Part shown: piece by piece, positions 21,533-34,969 of the stretch
Layout of the letters: every line of letters starts with the position of its first letter
Numbering within the stretch: the first letter of the stretch is position 1
DNA from: Allium sativum
Taxonomy: Eukaryota; Streptophyta; Magnoliopsida; Asparagales; Amaryllidaceae
Assembly (NCBI GenBank): GCA_030737875.1
Contig: CM060918.1
Coordinates: forward strand, 769,042,552 to 769,106,551
Direction of reading: 5' to 3'
Length of the DNA stretch: 64,000 bases
The notes under the pieces: generated by a model
Database searches by the model: none
What the model saw: only the letters and a program-made list of their open reading frames with translations
What the model was told of the DNA's origin: nothing
Program-made: the position numbers and the translations under genes

Positions 21533-24500
21533 TGTTGTATATAACAGTGTTGTATACACAATTATATGATTTTTGTTTGATGATAACAACCAAATAAATA
21601 TTATTTTAACGTGTTTGATATTGTACTGTTATTGTACATCACAGACTGGAATATAATATTTATATTTAAATAAAATACAACTGTACAGAAATTTAAATAT
21701 TCACAGTATTTTATTTGAATAGAATATTTTATTTCAAAATTTAATCAGTACAAATTTTATACTCCACTATGTGTACATCTCAACATTGCAATACAGTTTC
21801 TCATTCAACACTCATACACTCAGTTGTACATTTTCATCTATACATACACTATTACAAACACTCTTTAACTGACACTGTTCTTGACTTCATTCTCTGTCTT
21901 CACAGCAACTTTTCAGTCAGTCCAGTCATCACCTGTTTACCTGTCAAATGAAGCACACACACAGTACACTGCAATAGAATTTAAACAGAATATATGCGAA
22001 TATAAATTTTATTTTTAAAAATTTATTTGCCTCAGTTTTCTGGTGTGTTTCTCATCATTTTTCATGACTTGATCTGATTAATCTGTGTCTAGGCAGACAG
22101 TTTTAAATGTAAAGGGACAGGAAATTTCCTGAATGGCTGCATATACACACGTGTATATATATATACACGTGTGCACTGCCACGCCAATTCAGTGTGCAAC
22201 TGAGGAGTAGCCACATGGACCTGCTCGACTCAGTGCACAAGCAAGGGACAGTGCAACATGGACATGAAGCCAAGTTGATATTTCAGCAAGTCAAAATGGA
22301 AACAGAGTGTGCACATGTATGTCAATACACAATGTCATGGTTCAAGTGATCTAAGTAGTAGTCACCCACACAGTCAACATAAAAGGGACAGTGAAGCTAC
22401 TACATAATCAATAGTGGTGTACATATATTTGTGTACATGCAGCATATGTACAAGCAGCATGGTTTGGCATGGAAAATCAACTCAAGAGCAGGTGACAAAC
22501 ATGACACAGCATGGATCAAAACAGTGCATCATTAAACACAAGGCAATGGTACATTGCAGCAGCATTGAATGGCAGAAATGAAACAACAAAGCACTGCTAC
22601 AACAAGGAAACCGTATTATCATACATGCAGAACAGTTTGTGAGGTGAAACAGTGCAGCCAACATGATTTATGCATGTGCATTTTCGATATATGAACCAGC
22701 TAGGAACAAGACAGCAATGCATGCACACAATTGTGAATCTCTCATATATTCATGCAAGAAAGTAAATTTCCAGAAATCAGGTTTTGGACATGGATTTTTT
22801 TTGGCATGAATTCATTCCAGAAATAAATAAGCATTCAATCTCAAGTATTGGGCAAATATCAAATCATTTTTGGCAAGAGATGACAATGCAAATGTGGCAA
22901 AAGTTCTTTTCAATTCATATGCAAACAGGGAGAAAGCATTTCAAATGCACTGGAAGGATATGGCAAATTTTCAGTCAAACAGGGCAGTGCACAATGAACA
23001 ATACAAGTCATATATGAATGAGCATTCAAAATATGAAGACAGCCAAGTCTCAAGTGCTACAAACCAACAAATTATGTTGAGATGAAAATTCCAGAAATTA
23101 CAGAAACCAGATTGGCATGTTTTCAAAAACAGTTATACAAGTACAGAGAAATTTGCATGCAAGAATAATAAAAAGGTTTGCTCTTCTAAACTTTTACAAT
23201 AAATGTTTTTCTGACATGCAAGAATAAATGGAAAATTGGGATCCTAATCTTTCCGGCAATTTATGTTCTAATTTGAACAATATTCGGAAAATTGTTTGCA
23301 AAGTGATAAATGCAATTAATCCAAGAATGGACAATGGGTACAAGTAATAAATCAGCAAGTATCTGTTTGGATTTTTTTTAAGGGGCAACAAATCAAATCA
23401 AATCTTTCCAGTTCTTTCCTCTCACAAATCAGTAAGGATGTGTCATCGGTGAAGAGCATGAGTGAAGTTTAATTTGTTCATATATGGTATTGAGAAATTG
23501 AAAGGTTTCCAGTTCTGAATTTAACTATCAATTCAAAGTAATTTTGAAAGTGTGCAAATAAATAGTGGGCAAGATTTCTGTCTTTCTTTCCAAAAATGAT
23601 CCAGTTCTTTTCGGCAAGTTTTTTTTTTTTTTTGAACGATTTACAGAAATCAGAAATTCCATTTTCGGCATTCAATCGAACCAAAAGGTCAAAGCAACAA
23701 AATCATCTCAAAGCCGTGGTTTACAAATTCAATCAAGGAAATCAAAGTGGAAAACCGAGCAAAATCAGCAACAAGTCACATTAATGAAATCAGAGACATT
23801 ATGGTTTCGATTCTACCATATAAATAACACCATATCATCATCGGCATGTAGATCAAAACACACAAAAACTCAATTCAAGCATTTTCAAAGCGAGAAATTT
23901 CAGAAAACTCACAATTTCGATCGAACCAGAAAGCAATCCCAAATCAGTCGAACAAAGCCACAAAGAATCGAGCATCATAGAAGCTATTCCATCAATTCCA
24001 GAAAGCCATCGAAGTTGAAATCGATTTGGGGAAGATTCAGTGAAACCCTAGAAATCGCAGGCGCCATTTTTAATTCTCAGAGACAAAGTGATCGGGTCAA
24101 AATAAGTGGGCAACAAATTTGTGAAAGGGCTGACCAAATTTAAAAGGGGATGACCCCTTAGTTTATATCCTAGGGTTTTTCAAGTTCATTCTTGTTTTGA
24201 TTTTTGATTTTGTTTTGTTTTTTATTTTCTTCTGTAAACAATTCTGAAACAATTTCTAGAAGTCTGTAAAATTCTAGAGTTCCAGTCAGGGTGTTGACTG
24301 GCAGTCCACTAGAGTCTGTAAATTCTAGGGTTACGAGTTACAGGGCTGTAATTCGGGAAATCTGATCGAGGGGATATCGGTCAGTCTAGGGTTTTGAGCG
24401 TAGGGTTAGAATAGGAGCAGGGTTTGCGAGTGTACATGGTCTTGTATGCGGGATCTGTTCTATCACCAAGTAGAAACCTTAGAAATGCAGCAGTAGGCAG

Positions 24501-24669
24501 GGTTTTGCCGAAGCTGGGTATATCTGTGTGTGATTTATTTTCTGCATTTCTGTTTCTGTTACATTCTGTGATCTGTTTATTATTTTAATATCCGATCAGT
24601 TTTTCAATTCAGTTAAAAACTGTGATTAACCCTATTCACCCCCCCTCTAGGGTTATCATAGATCCAACA
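21533..24669 (+). repeat. 3' LTR of the SIRE-like element (3137 bases)
   Basis: Same sequence as 13825-16985 with scattered substitutions. The clearest length difference is two instead of four ACACGTGT units, partly offset by a longer T-run near 23620. It ends GATCCAACA and is followed by the TSD TGTGT. Confidence 0.93.
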
Positions 24670-25496
24670 TGTGTGTGTATGTATATATATGAAATTTTAC
24701 CCTATTCTTAGTTCATTACTAGAATCATTCCAATAAACCTAGGATGTAAGTTGTAATTGTATGTATGTTGTATTGCCCATTACTACTATCTGTTATTATG
24801 CAATTATGCCATCAAGCCTTGAATATAGCAATCAAAATGTGGAAATTAACTTTTATGCCTTAAACTTAGGGCAAGTTGATAATTTTTACCTCATTAGGAC
24901 GTTCTCTAAATCATACAAAAATTAGCGTTATTAATACATACTAAATATTCTACTTAAATAGCATAATTAACGTAATTAGCGTAATAATGACGTAATAAAT
25001 GCGATTAGTATAGGAATTGAATTTGAAATGCCCCCATATATTAATTGCTGGTGTGTGCATATAGAATGGCTTGTAAATATATTAAATAGTGACACATAGA
25101 CACGAGCTTAGTTGTCATTTTTGGTATAAGCTTGCCCAGAACCGACCGACAAATCCAGCAACCATAAGTGGGCCCAACTAATGCGAGTGGTCTGGGTGCC
25201 ATGGGATATTAAAAATCTAGTACACTACGACACGAGGTTAAACCTACTTGTAGTAAAAGTCTACCCGGAACCCCTCGACATATCCAACATCTACATGAAT
25301 AAGGTTTAATGTGAGAGGTATTGGGTGTATATATATAAATCTATTATGTGTGAATTGGAAGGTTTACTACAACTGGGGAAGGTGTTAAGTGGCTAACTCT
25401 CTTCTTCTCTAGTTTGGGTCTTAAGTGGTTGGGACTAGGATCCTCTCCGAAGATTTATTCCTTAGATAGTTACCAATGTCATGGGACCCACCCTTA
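24670..25496 (+). repeat. LTR C, segment 2 of 3
   Basis: Resumes LTR C after the SIRE-like element and runs to the Helitron X insertion at 25496/25497. It contains the paired stem-loops (25099-25320). No gene. Confidence 0.8.
25099..25320 (+). other. tandem pair of stem-loops with CCCGGAACC loop, LTR C
   Basis: Copy 1: arms 25101-25125 and 25161-25187 pair as TTAGTTG/CAACTAA and TTTGGT/ACCATAA (one mismatch). Its loop has GCCCAGAACCGACCGA at 25134-25149. Copy 2: arms 25231-25253 and 25291-25315 pair as CACG/TGTG, TTAAACCT/AGGTTTAA and TTGTAG/CTACA. Its loop has CCCGGAACCCCTCGA at 25264-25278. All stems differ from those of LTR A yet remain paired. With the SIRE-like insertion removed, the pair is about 1.2 kb downstream of the LTR C TATA box. 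Confidence 0.75.
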
Positions 25497-28400
25497 TCAA
25501 ACCGACCGTTAGGGAGGTTTTCCTACTGTAAGAGGGCCAAAACCAATTTGTCTGTTCCAATAAATTCTGGCTGTCAAAACTCACTTTCGCGTTTCCTCTT
25601 CGTGATTTCTTTCCTTTCGTCGCTCTCTTCGTAAAACACTTTGATTCTTTCTTTCATGCTCTGCAAATATCTTCCGTCTTTTATTCTTCCTCTCCCATGT
25701 CTATGGCCTACCACCCATTATTCTCTCCTATTTTACAAATATCTGCCATTTATTTCTCTTTTTTATTTTTATCAAAACCTAAAACCCGAATTCCCAAATC
25801 AAAGACGCATCTCAGCTTAAACACATCGCCTCAAGATCTCGATGGAAGTTCGGTAGACATTGACTCTACCATCCAAATTAACTTTTCAGATGTCGATGGT
25901 TGTTGATTTCTTCAAAAGGTAATTAACTCTTGTTTTCGTTTGCCTAAAATTTGTTTATCCTTTTCCTAAAGTTTTGCATGGCGTACCGTTTTCTGAATTT
26001 AAAGGTTGTTCAAGTATTGCACGATTTTTTTTAGATTGAAGTGTTGTACAGTGTAATTGGAGTTTTTATATATAATAATGGAGTCCGCATATAGTGTTTA
26101 ACTTGACTGGGCAATTTTTTTGTAAAGAACGACTATATTTCACCTATTTGTGCAATGCTACATGTGACCAAATCTTATTTTTCCTTATGTTGAAAGTGTT
26201 TTTATGGACTGTAGATCGCAATTTTAATATCATTGCCTTCTTCTGCTCGTTTAACTTTCTCAGTCTAAGTCCTTCTACATTGGTTTTGCATATCATGTGC
26301 CAATTGATTTTGTGATGTTTCCTTGACACAGAAAATTATCACAAATGTGTTCTATTCTATGCATAATAGCCCTATGTATTTGATGAATTTTAACCTAGAA
26401 TTGAATAATTAGATAAATCATAGTCTTAGTAAGCCACCTTAGTTGATTCATCCTTGCTCTGGGCTACTAAAGCTTGCCACTGTGACCAAGGTATATGGGA
26501 ATTGAATGTAAACTGACCCAGCTCAAGTCATGTCAATTCGTTGAATTAGTATGATTTTTTTATATAAATAAATGAATACAACTACCCATGATGTTCACTG
26601 TGTTTAATATAGCAAATCTTCAGCATGGTTCGTGTATTTGTTGGTGGTCAGCACGTACTGAAGTGCAGGATCCTCTATTGATTTGCATTGATTATTGAGG
26701 CTTGGAAGGTCTTTGCCTTGTAGAAATGACTGTATTCCTGGTACGCTTTGTATTGCTTTATCTTTGTTGCTTTCATCTGCATCATTACAGCAAGGAATTT
26801 CCATTTATTTTGGAATGGCATGCACTTACATATTTCATCCTGGTAGTAAATGATACTCAAAAGTGATATTTTATTCTATTACAAAGTAAAGTAGGAGTAA
26901 TATATAACTCAAATAATATTTCCATCTTTAGTCAAATATAGCTTTATAAGGTTGAATAATGCTTGATTTAAATCTATATGGAAACATATTCATAACAGCT
27001 CATGGATTTGTGTGTAGTTGAAAGTTTTGCTTGCATGGGTCCGTAGGGACTTTCATGCCAATTACTAGATTAGACTAGTAAGATATAATTTTCAGTTATA
27101 ATCTAACATAACAACGTGATAGTTTAACCTGATTTTACCCAAAATGTATAACAAGATAAATTTGACCCAAACATAGCACTTGATTACAAGTATGAGCTTG
27201 CACTCCAATCATATTTTCATAAATATTTATAGTAAGTATCCATTTGTTGATCATATAAATGCGATTGTTTGCAATAAGTATTCATATGCTGATCATACAA
27301 GCGTGATTGCAAATATATTTATAACAGCATCAGGAATAAATAGTATTGTCCAAATTGGTTTTTTATTATTAAATTAGGTAAATGCAGCGCTTATGTTAAT
27401 TTCCGCTGCAAACGCTCAGCATTAGTGTTATCTTGAGTTGTGAAACACTCTTTTACAAGAACATCAATATAATTATGTTGTCAGATATTTGCATTAGAAC
27501 AAAACTTATATTAGCTTATAAGAACATCAATATAATTATGCTATGAAACACTCTTTTAATGATTGGATTTTTCCCACTTTTAGCTTTGGTTTTGTGTGTG
27601 AACTTACACATCGTTTGAAATATTGTATTAAAGAGTAAAAGGCTATTTATTGTTTATCTTGTGTCCTCTTGAGGGATTGATTGTTTTGTTCCCTTTATTA
27701 CCTCAAAATGCTCTGTATTTTTTCCTTCCTTGGATTAGGATTGTGAAACTATAAAGTTTGGTTGTGGTACTGTTTTGTGAATTAAACGACTATAGACAAT
27801 TTATGTGCAGAAATTTTTTTGTATAATGTTGTTTCCATTTCATATATCGTTTGATAGTTTAGACATAGCCTGTTTGTTAGTACTTTGATATAGTTGTGAG
27901 ATTAACAGGGAATTTGATTTGCAGGGTAACTACGTATTACCAACCAATTTTGACCATCTTATATTACTTTCCAGAATTATATATACTCTAAATGCTTCTA
28001 TTCCACCCTTTTTACATAACCTCAGATATTCTATGGTGTAAGGTTTGCAGGACGTAAATGGTAAGGTCTTACTTTTATGAATTGTGTAAGAGTTCATGAA
28101 TTAAACGTGCAGCATTCTTTGTCATAAAACAGTGTTTTTGGACTGAGTGTTAGTTTTAGTCCTTGAGCCCTCAGCCATATTTGTAGTATTTGTCATGCAA
28201 ACTAAACTGTGATACACAAGATATGATATGATATGATATGATATGATGAGTTTAGTTTGATGTTTCACGTTTAGATTATTATTCCAGGTAGTTGTTCATG
28301 TTACTCTCCATTTTAACATCGACTATTAGGAAACCTTTCAATAATTTTTTTTTTACATACTTTTGGAGCACATGTTACTGATAAGGCAAAGCAGAGGAAG

Positions 28401-28573
28401 ATGGAAATAATGTTGACCATCAGAAAAAACTCAGCAATTTCATTAAGGTATAGAAATTTATGTTTTCATCTTGTTGCTTATTTGGTGAACTTTATATATA
28501 CTGATAATGATATCAATAACGTGTTTCCTCAATTTGCATGATACATACTATTTTTATTTTTGTTCCACTGTCC

Positions 28574-28640
28574 TATATATATATACACACACACATATAT
28601 ACATATATGTGTGTGCGTGTGTGTGTATGTGTGTGTGTGT
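28574..28640. repeat. TA/CA/TG compound microsatellite in Helitron X
   Basis: TATATA, CACACA and TGTGTG runs follow one another; partly self-complementary. Confidence 0.9.
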
Positions 28641-31579
28641 ATTGAGATGATAATTTTTTGTTTATTAGGAAAATTCTATAGCATGATTTGATTTATATTT
28701 TGCATTATTGATATATATAATTATGCTGATTGTTATTTATCCATGCATTCTTTAGGACTAAAGTAAAGGCTCCAGTGTACTGCATTCCTACCAGACCATC
28801 GATTGATGAAAACTAGACTTTTCAAAAAAATGATAAAATAGCACTGTGGTCCAAATCACATGATGCGTGCAACGTAACAGTTCCTGTAAACAAAATGGAT
28901 AATTTCAAAAAAAATAAATAGATAATGATAGGCTTTGCGACACTCAATGTTTCATCTTCCTTTGCAAAGTTAACTGAAACAGGAATTGTGGTTACATCAG
29001 AACATATATTACATATAATAAATACAAGCAAATTGTATATTGAATGTACCAAATGTACTCTATTTAACAAGAAATTACAGGCCATGCACTCAAAACTACA
29101 TGTTAGACAAGGTACTTTTTTAACATTGAGGGCTCGGCTCCAACACCTGTACATTTATTTTCATTTATAATTCACTAAAAAAACTGGTAAATCAAGACAG
29201 TATGCAAAGAATATGCAATCACTAGTATGCAAAGAATATGCACTAAATCTTCTAATTAGATCATTTTCTAGTGATGTGCATGTTAAAAGGGTTATATAAT
29301 ATTAAACAAATATGTTAATATATGCTGACAATTTGTAAGTGTTATTCTAATATGTTGGGTTGGAATTGTAGTTACCATATGATATTGTAATTTCGTTTTG
29401 TTAATTATGACTATATTGTGTGTATTTATGCTTAAATATATTTATTTATTGGTTAAATTTGTATTCTCTACGCATATATGAATTTGTTGTTTATTTGGCA
29501 CATATCAACTTTAAAATTTGATTCTAAAATTCAAATTCAAGCCTCCAATTTTGAGTGTTTTGACTAAGATTTAAATTTCAATTCAAATTTTCAAAATATT
29601 AAATTTGAAATTTAAATTCTAAGTTAATTTTTTTTCCAAAGCGGTCATCATTTGATGTTTAAGTAATATTAATGAAAAATTTGTATATATTTATATTTAT
29701 ATTTATATATAATGAGACAACCCCAAACCCCGTACTGACGGTGGCAAGGGTAATCTTTGGAATATAACACATAAACAGATAATAGCAGAACAGAATTAAA
29801 TAAATACACCAGAAAATGTACAAATAATACATTGGATAAACATAATCATCAGAGTTGCGCAGTATATAGGATCATACTTAGTGCAAATACAGTTCTGTTA
29901 TACATAAATGTCTACAGCGGAAAATAAACATAATATGTGCAATAGGAGCTGAATAGCATAAAAATAGATAAATGATAGAATCCATCTTCAGCTCCAGCTA
30001 TCCAGAAAGAGCCTGCTAACCTGAATACAACGCTGCCCGTGTAGAAAAAGGGGCACTCGAGTTTGCAAGTGAAACAAAGTACGAGTTAGTCATGGGACTG
30101 GTATGAGAAATCTACTTAACACATTATACAATTGGATAATCACAGGACCACGCCACTTTCGCGGAACGGGTTTACTCCATTAGATTGCTAGCAGTTTAAA
30201 ACAAATCATTCTTTTAAACATCGCAATGCTTTTTATAAAATTGAAGCCATTATAAGACTCAGTTCCCATCACACAATGCAAAGCAAACCAGAGTATAGGG
30301 TTTTTACCTTATAATGGACAAAATATGCTTGATACGAATAAAAAAAAGAATTTGATATTATTACTAGTGTTTATATATTTCAAAAAACAATTTCAAATCA
30401 TAAGTATCAATCATAGACGGCATTAATGCCCCATACCACTATGTCGCCATATATAGGTATACAATCAAAACCACACAATCACGTATTTGGAAATTGGATT
30501 TCCGTCATGAACCAAGGCAAAAGATAGTCCTTACCGACTTCGAGACAATCTAGCCCATGTCTCAGGCGAGCGCGCAGGCAAGCCTTTGGAGCGACAGGGC
30601 CGGTCCACCGATGTGGATTATATTTCCTGAACACTACGTTTCCCCGCCCTTTGGGGCGTAAATGAGCCAACGAATGACTCCATCGGCTTCACATAGTCAC
30701 CGATATAGCTGAGGAGCCTCGCAACAGCAACAACCACATAGGTGAAAATAATATAAATGTCAGTCAGTTCAAGCACCGACACCACCTCTAACTAGAAAGA
30801 AACACATGCCCTCCATGAGATCCTCTCCCATTTCTGGTTCATACCGGGGTGTGAGGTTCGCGAATTCACGTTATACACAAAGCTACGCCACACAGACGAT
30901 GCTTTGATCATCACCACAAGACTTTGCTTTTCAACAGAAGCCCTGATCACTGCATCTTAGCATGCCACACAGGCGATTCACACCATGCAACTGATGGCTA
31001 TCAATCACACAGAATGAATTTCAATGTCAGACACACAGTCCATTTACAAGTCCGTTCTGGGCCTGAACGAAACCAGAGGCACTATATGCCTCACATACCC
31101 ATCGATCTCCACGTACGTCTGGACGATCACCACTCATTATCCATATTTCGGGATGCCTCCCAATCAGGACATCAGTTACCATCCAAACAAGGTGAAGATC
31201 TCCGGTCTTCGACCACCGTCTTCATCTTCGATTTCTTATCGTCGATTCAGTTATTCAGAATGGGATAAACCCGGTCTTTCTGAGCAACTCACGTATATAA
31301 TAAAAAGTGCTACACAAACACATCATACGTCTCATTTAAATTCATCAGTCACTAACCGTAGATCAGTAAGAGAACGATTTCCCAAATATTAACCCCGAAG
31401 GCCGAAACCAACATCAGATCAAACTCCAGGAAACCATTCGACTTAGCTAACCTTCAGTTAGTTTCTAAATTTCACATTCCATATCATTTATAATATTTTA
31501 TAATGATTTATCGCTATTTTTATTTATTTTAAAATAGCCAATTTATTCAAACGACGCTTAGGGCCATAACGCGGCCGTG

Positions 31580-32055
31580 GCGCTGTTTTTCTTCAGATTT
31601 GATTTACACATATCTGAAAATCTACTGTTGGATCTTCACAAAATTTACATCATTAGAAAGATCTTTTCAAAACAAATCCAATGGTTCCAGTTTTGGGAAA
31701 ATCCGACGGTCGGATCTCCTGGTACAATCGTTTAAAGTTTCGATTTCAAAATACGAACTGCAACGTCGTTATTCGATTTAATATAATTGTATTTATATAT
31801 ATAAATATAATCGATTCTGGCGCTGTTTTTCTTCAGATTTGAATTAAACATTCCAGACAATCCAACCGTTGGATTTTCGCAAAGTGGGTATCGTTGGGAA
31901 GATATTTCCAAAGCGAACCCAACGGTTTCGGTTTCGGGAAAATCCGATGGTCGGATCTCCCGCACTAATCGTTTGAAATCGCGGTTTCAAAACACGAACT
32001 GCAGCTTCGTTATTCTATTTCAATTCTATTTATATATATATATATATATCGATTC
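31580..32055. repeat. 240-base tandem duplication in the solo LTR
   Basis: Unit 1 starts at 31580 and unit 2 at 31820, both GCGCTGTTTTTCTTCAGATT, ending in TA-rich text before TCGATTCT. The units are diverged, but both keep a palindrome: ATCCGACGGTCGGAT at 31701-31715 and ATCCGATGGTCGGAT at 31942-31956. Confidence 0.88.
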
Positions 32056-32149
32056 TTCGATTTCAAAGCTATATTATTTTCATACATTTGATAAAAATTA
32101 TATTTTTATCCAACCGACAATTAGTTCAACACTTCGCTATTTTTAACTA

Positions 32150-32500
32150 TTCATGTATATAGAAAAAATGTGATTTTTATTGTAAAACAACTCATTTCAA
32201 AACACGATTATTTTATATAGTTCATTTAGGTGATAAAAATAGGATTTTTATTATAAAACAATTTATTTCAAAACACTACTATTTTATATAGTTCGTATAG
32301 ATGATAAAAATAGGATTTTTTTTTATAAAACAATTTACTTCAAAACACGACTATTTTATATAGTTCATATAGGTGATAAAAATAGGATTTTTATTATAAA
32401 ACAATTTACTTCAAAACACGAATATTTTATATAGTTCATATAGGTGATAAAAATAGGATTTTTATTATAAAACAATTTACTTAAAAACACGAATACCATT
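32150..32500. repeat. 71-base tandem array in the solo LTR (about 5 units)
   Basis: Units of the type GTGATAAAAATAGGATTTTT, then TTATAAAACAATTTACTTC, then AAAACACGAATATTTTATAT. The right-hand units are nearly identical and the left ones diverged, as expected if the array expanded at its right end. Confidence 0.88.
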
Positions 32501-32919
32501 CAACACATGAATTTCTATTCAACGAATGAATTTCTATTCAACACACGAATACAGTTTCAATACATGAAAATAATTCTAACGCATAAATATTATTCAAAAA
32601 TTTCGGCAGCATAACGGCAGGGTAGTTAAAACCAGGGCCGTCCCTAGTACGGCTCCTCGCTCTACCTTAAAGCCTCACAGCTTTTGACAATGGGGATTTC
32701 ATGCATCTAGTTCGCACGCAGGCGGCATGTATATATTTTCATTTCCACAAGCTAATCCTATGTGGTTTCAACCAAATAATTCTCAACCACAAACGGGTAT
32801 TTTTCAACCACAACCAATCAATTTCAACCACAAACAATTATAATCAACCATTCGCTATCAATCAATTTTCACACCAATCATAACCAATAAATATCGTCCA
32901 TGGTTTGTGGACGAGGGGC

Positions 32920-32920
<1 letters not shown>

Positions 32921-32958
<38 letters not shown>
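32921..32958. repeat. (TA)19 microsatellite
   Basis: A run of TA dinucleotides in the solo LTR. Confidence 0.95.
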
Positions 32959-32960
<2 letters not shown>

Positions 32961-34969
32961 AATACATATATATATATAGGCATTTCACTTCTATTTCAAC
33001 ACATATATAATTTTTACAACGCATATATAACTTATACGTCGAACGTACAACTTATACAACGCTTATACATGAGGTGTACAACGCTTATATAACTCATACA
33101 TCGACTATATAATTTATACATCGTCGTTTTCCATATCGTTTATAATTTAGAAATCTCACATTGGGTTCCACTCCACCAAAAATAGCAGAAGGCTCAGAAA
33201 AATATGCGGTCTCTTCTAGAATGTAGAAGGCATCCACACGAGTCCACTGTCTCTTGTTTCACTGAATTTCGTCAACAAACGAAAAAGATATGATTTTTAT
33301 AGTGAAATCAAAAACCGTAGCGCTTAGAAGTGCTATAATATAGTTTAATTAATTTCAGCCGTACCTCCTTTTTAAATCTTCAAAACTAGGTCTTCAAATC
33401 TTTTGAAATCTGAAGCACAATAGCACGATCGGTTAGCACGGGGTTGTAGGGGGTTGTAAGGGGTCGGAAGGCGCAGCCTTCGATTGTGGTGCGGCGGCGT
33501 TCGGTGATCGGAGGAAGCGGCTGTGGCGTTTTCAAACCCGCATCTTTCGAAGCTCAATTCTCGAGAACCATAGCACGAGGGAGGGAGCAATGGGTATGGA
33601 TTTGAAGAGCTCGGGGAGATCTTCAAAAAGTTCAACTGGGGCACGAGCTAATTCGGCGTGGATTCGCCAAAAAATGGACAGGAAGCGAGGAGGTGGTTTC
33701 CGTCGTCGATCGGGGGGGAAGAGAGAGAAATTTCCTTTTTTTTATATAAAATTCTGATTGGTCGGGATCTTTTAAAAGAGTGGTTTCTAACACGACCTCC
33801 AATCCAAACCCAACGACTGTCGTCCCTAGCTAAATACCCCCATTCCGAACACAATGGGATATGTTTCATAGGCCCATTTGACTTTTTTAGTCAGTTTTTC
33901 TTCAAATTAAAATATAAAACATTCAATATTTGATTTGAACGTACATTTCAATTTGTCGGGGCCACATATTGATTCTAAAAATCCCAGAAAAATAAATATA
34001 GCTATGTTTTGACGATACGGTCCGAAAAAAACTAGTTTCGTCGAATTCTGAGCCCGTTTGCAAAATGGCCCTTTTCTGGTCGATCCAATTTAACTGTAAT
34101 TGACCAAAACACGTTTTCCTTTGCCACGCTCACATATTAACTTCAAAAATTATGAAATTTGAAACCTAGAAATTATTTGACATCCCGGATCCAACAAAAG
34201 TGGTTTCGTCGAATTCTGAGGTCATTTGCGAAATGGTCGTTTTCATGGGCTATAAATATTCTATAGCGACCTTTCTGAAAATTCATTTGGCCATAACTTT
34301 TACTTCCCGCAATGAAACTTCGATTTTTCAGATTCGTTAGAAAGATATTCACTAACAGATTTAAATATTTTTGGTTTCACTCAAATCCGTTTTGTTTTGC
34401 ACTCGGTATAGTCAGGCGAAGTTTGAATTCAAATTTTGAAACTACCGCGCCATTTCAGGCCTTGTTTATAATTAGAATTAATTATATTCATTTTCAAATG
34501 TCGATTCAAACTTACTTTTCATCGTTATTATTTAAAATATTTATTTTAAATATTTAAAATCCACCAAAATAGCCAATTTAAAAATTTTAAATTGGTTCAG
34601 ATTTTCCGGGTCGTTACATATAATTTATTTTCAAAGTTATACAATCTACCTCAGGTCATTTAGTTAACGGAGTTGCATGTTAACATGCACACATTCTGTA
34701 TAAAGCAACTCAAAAGCAATGTCTATGACTTTTTTGTTCATAACTGATATTTATTTGCTAATAGCTTCCAAATTACTATGTAGTACATAGTGTTGTAAGC
34801 AAGTTGTTATGACAACCATTATCAGCATTAAAAAAATGTTTTTGCATTAAAAAAAGTTCTTTGGAAAGTGTGATTCAATTTCATAGTTTATGTGTATATA
34901 TTGATTTTTTTGGTTAAAATCTAACTTAAAATGAATTTTAATAAATAATTTTATATTTTATGTAAACAA

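Larger units (their letters stand above)
13825..24669 (+). mobile_element. non-autonomous SIRE-like Ty1/copia retrotransposon (gag only)
   Basis: A complete 10.8 kb insertion: LTRs 13825-16985 and 21533-24669, TSD TGTGT, initiator tRNA-Met primer site, a gag frame, 2.8 kb of non-coding interior and purine tracts. I assign it to the SIRE lineage from the coiled-coil Gag with WVPK motifs and the repeated GGGGGAG purine motifs before the 3' LTR. Both are known features of Sireviruses. No protease, integrase, RT or RNase H motif is present in any frame, and no long frame exists between gag and the 3' LTR. The two LTRs differ by roughly a few percent by eye, so the insertion is not very old. Confidence 0.88.
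29713..34618 (-). mobile_element. 4.9 kb solo LTR (gypsy type) inside Helitron X
   Basis: The minus strand begins TGTAACGACCCGGAAAATCT at 34618 and ends GGGGTTGTCTCA at 29713. It is flanked on both sides by TATAA (29708-29712 and 34619-34623), so the boundaries are exact. There is no primer site, purine tract or coding domain inside, which fits a solo LTR left by recombination between the two LTRs of a full element. It is unusually long. It holds a 240-base tandem duplication, a 71-base repeat array and a (TA)n run. Small frames (such as 31024-31392, 33372-33644) show no known domain. Its left 800 bases match the partial LTR at 63182-64000. Confidence 0.85.

Noticed and set aside
30140..30200. 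CCCGTTCCGC block on the minus strand of the solo LTR
   Set aside because: Looks like the stem-loop core, and is kept in the LTR at 63660, but the flanks do not pair.
30924..31392. two overlapping plus frames (114 and 122 codons) in the solo LTR
   Set aside because: Opposite to the LTR's own orientation, no domain, and the related LTR gives no support.
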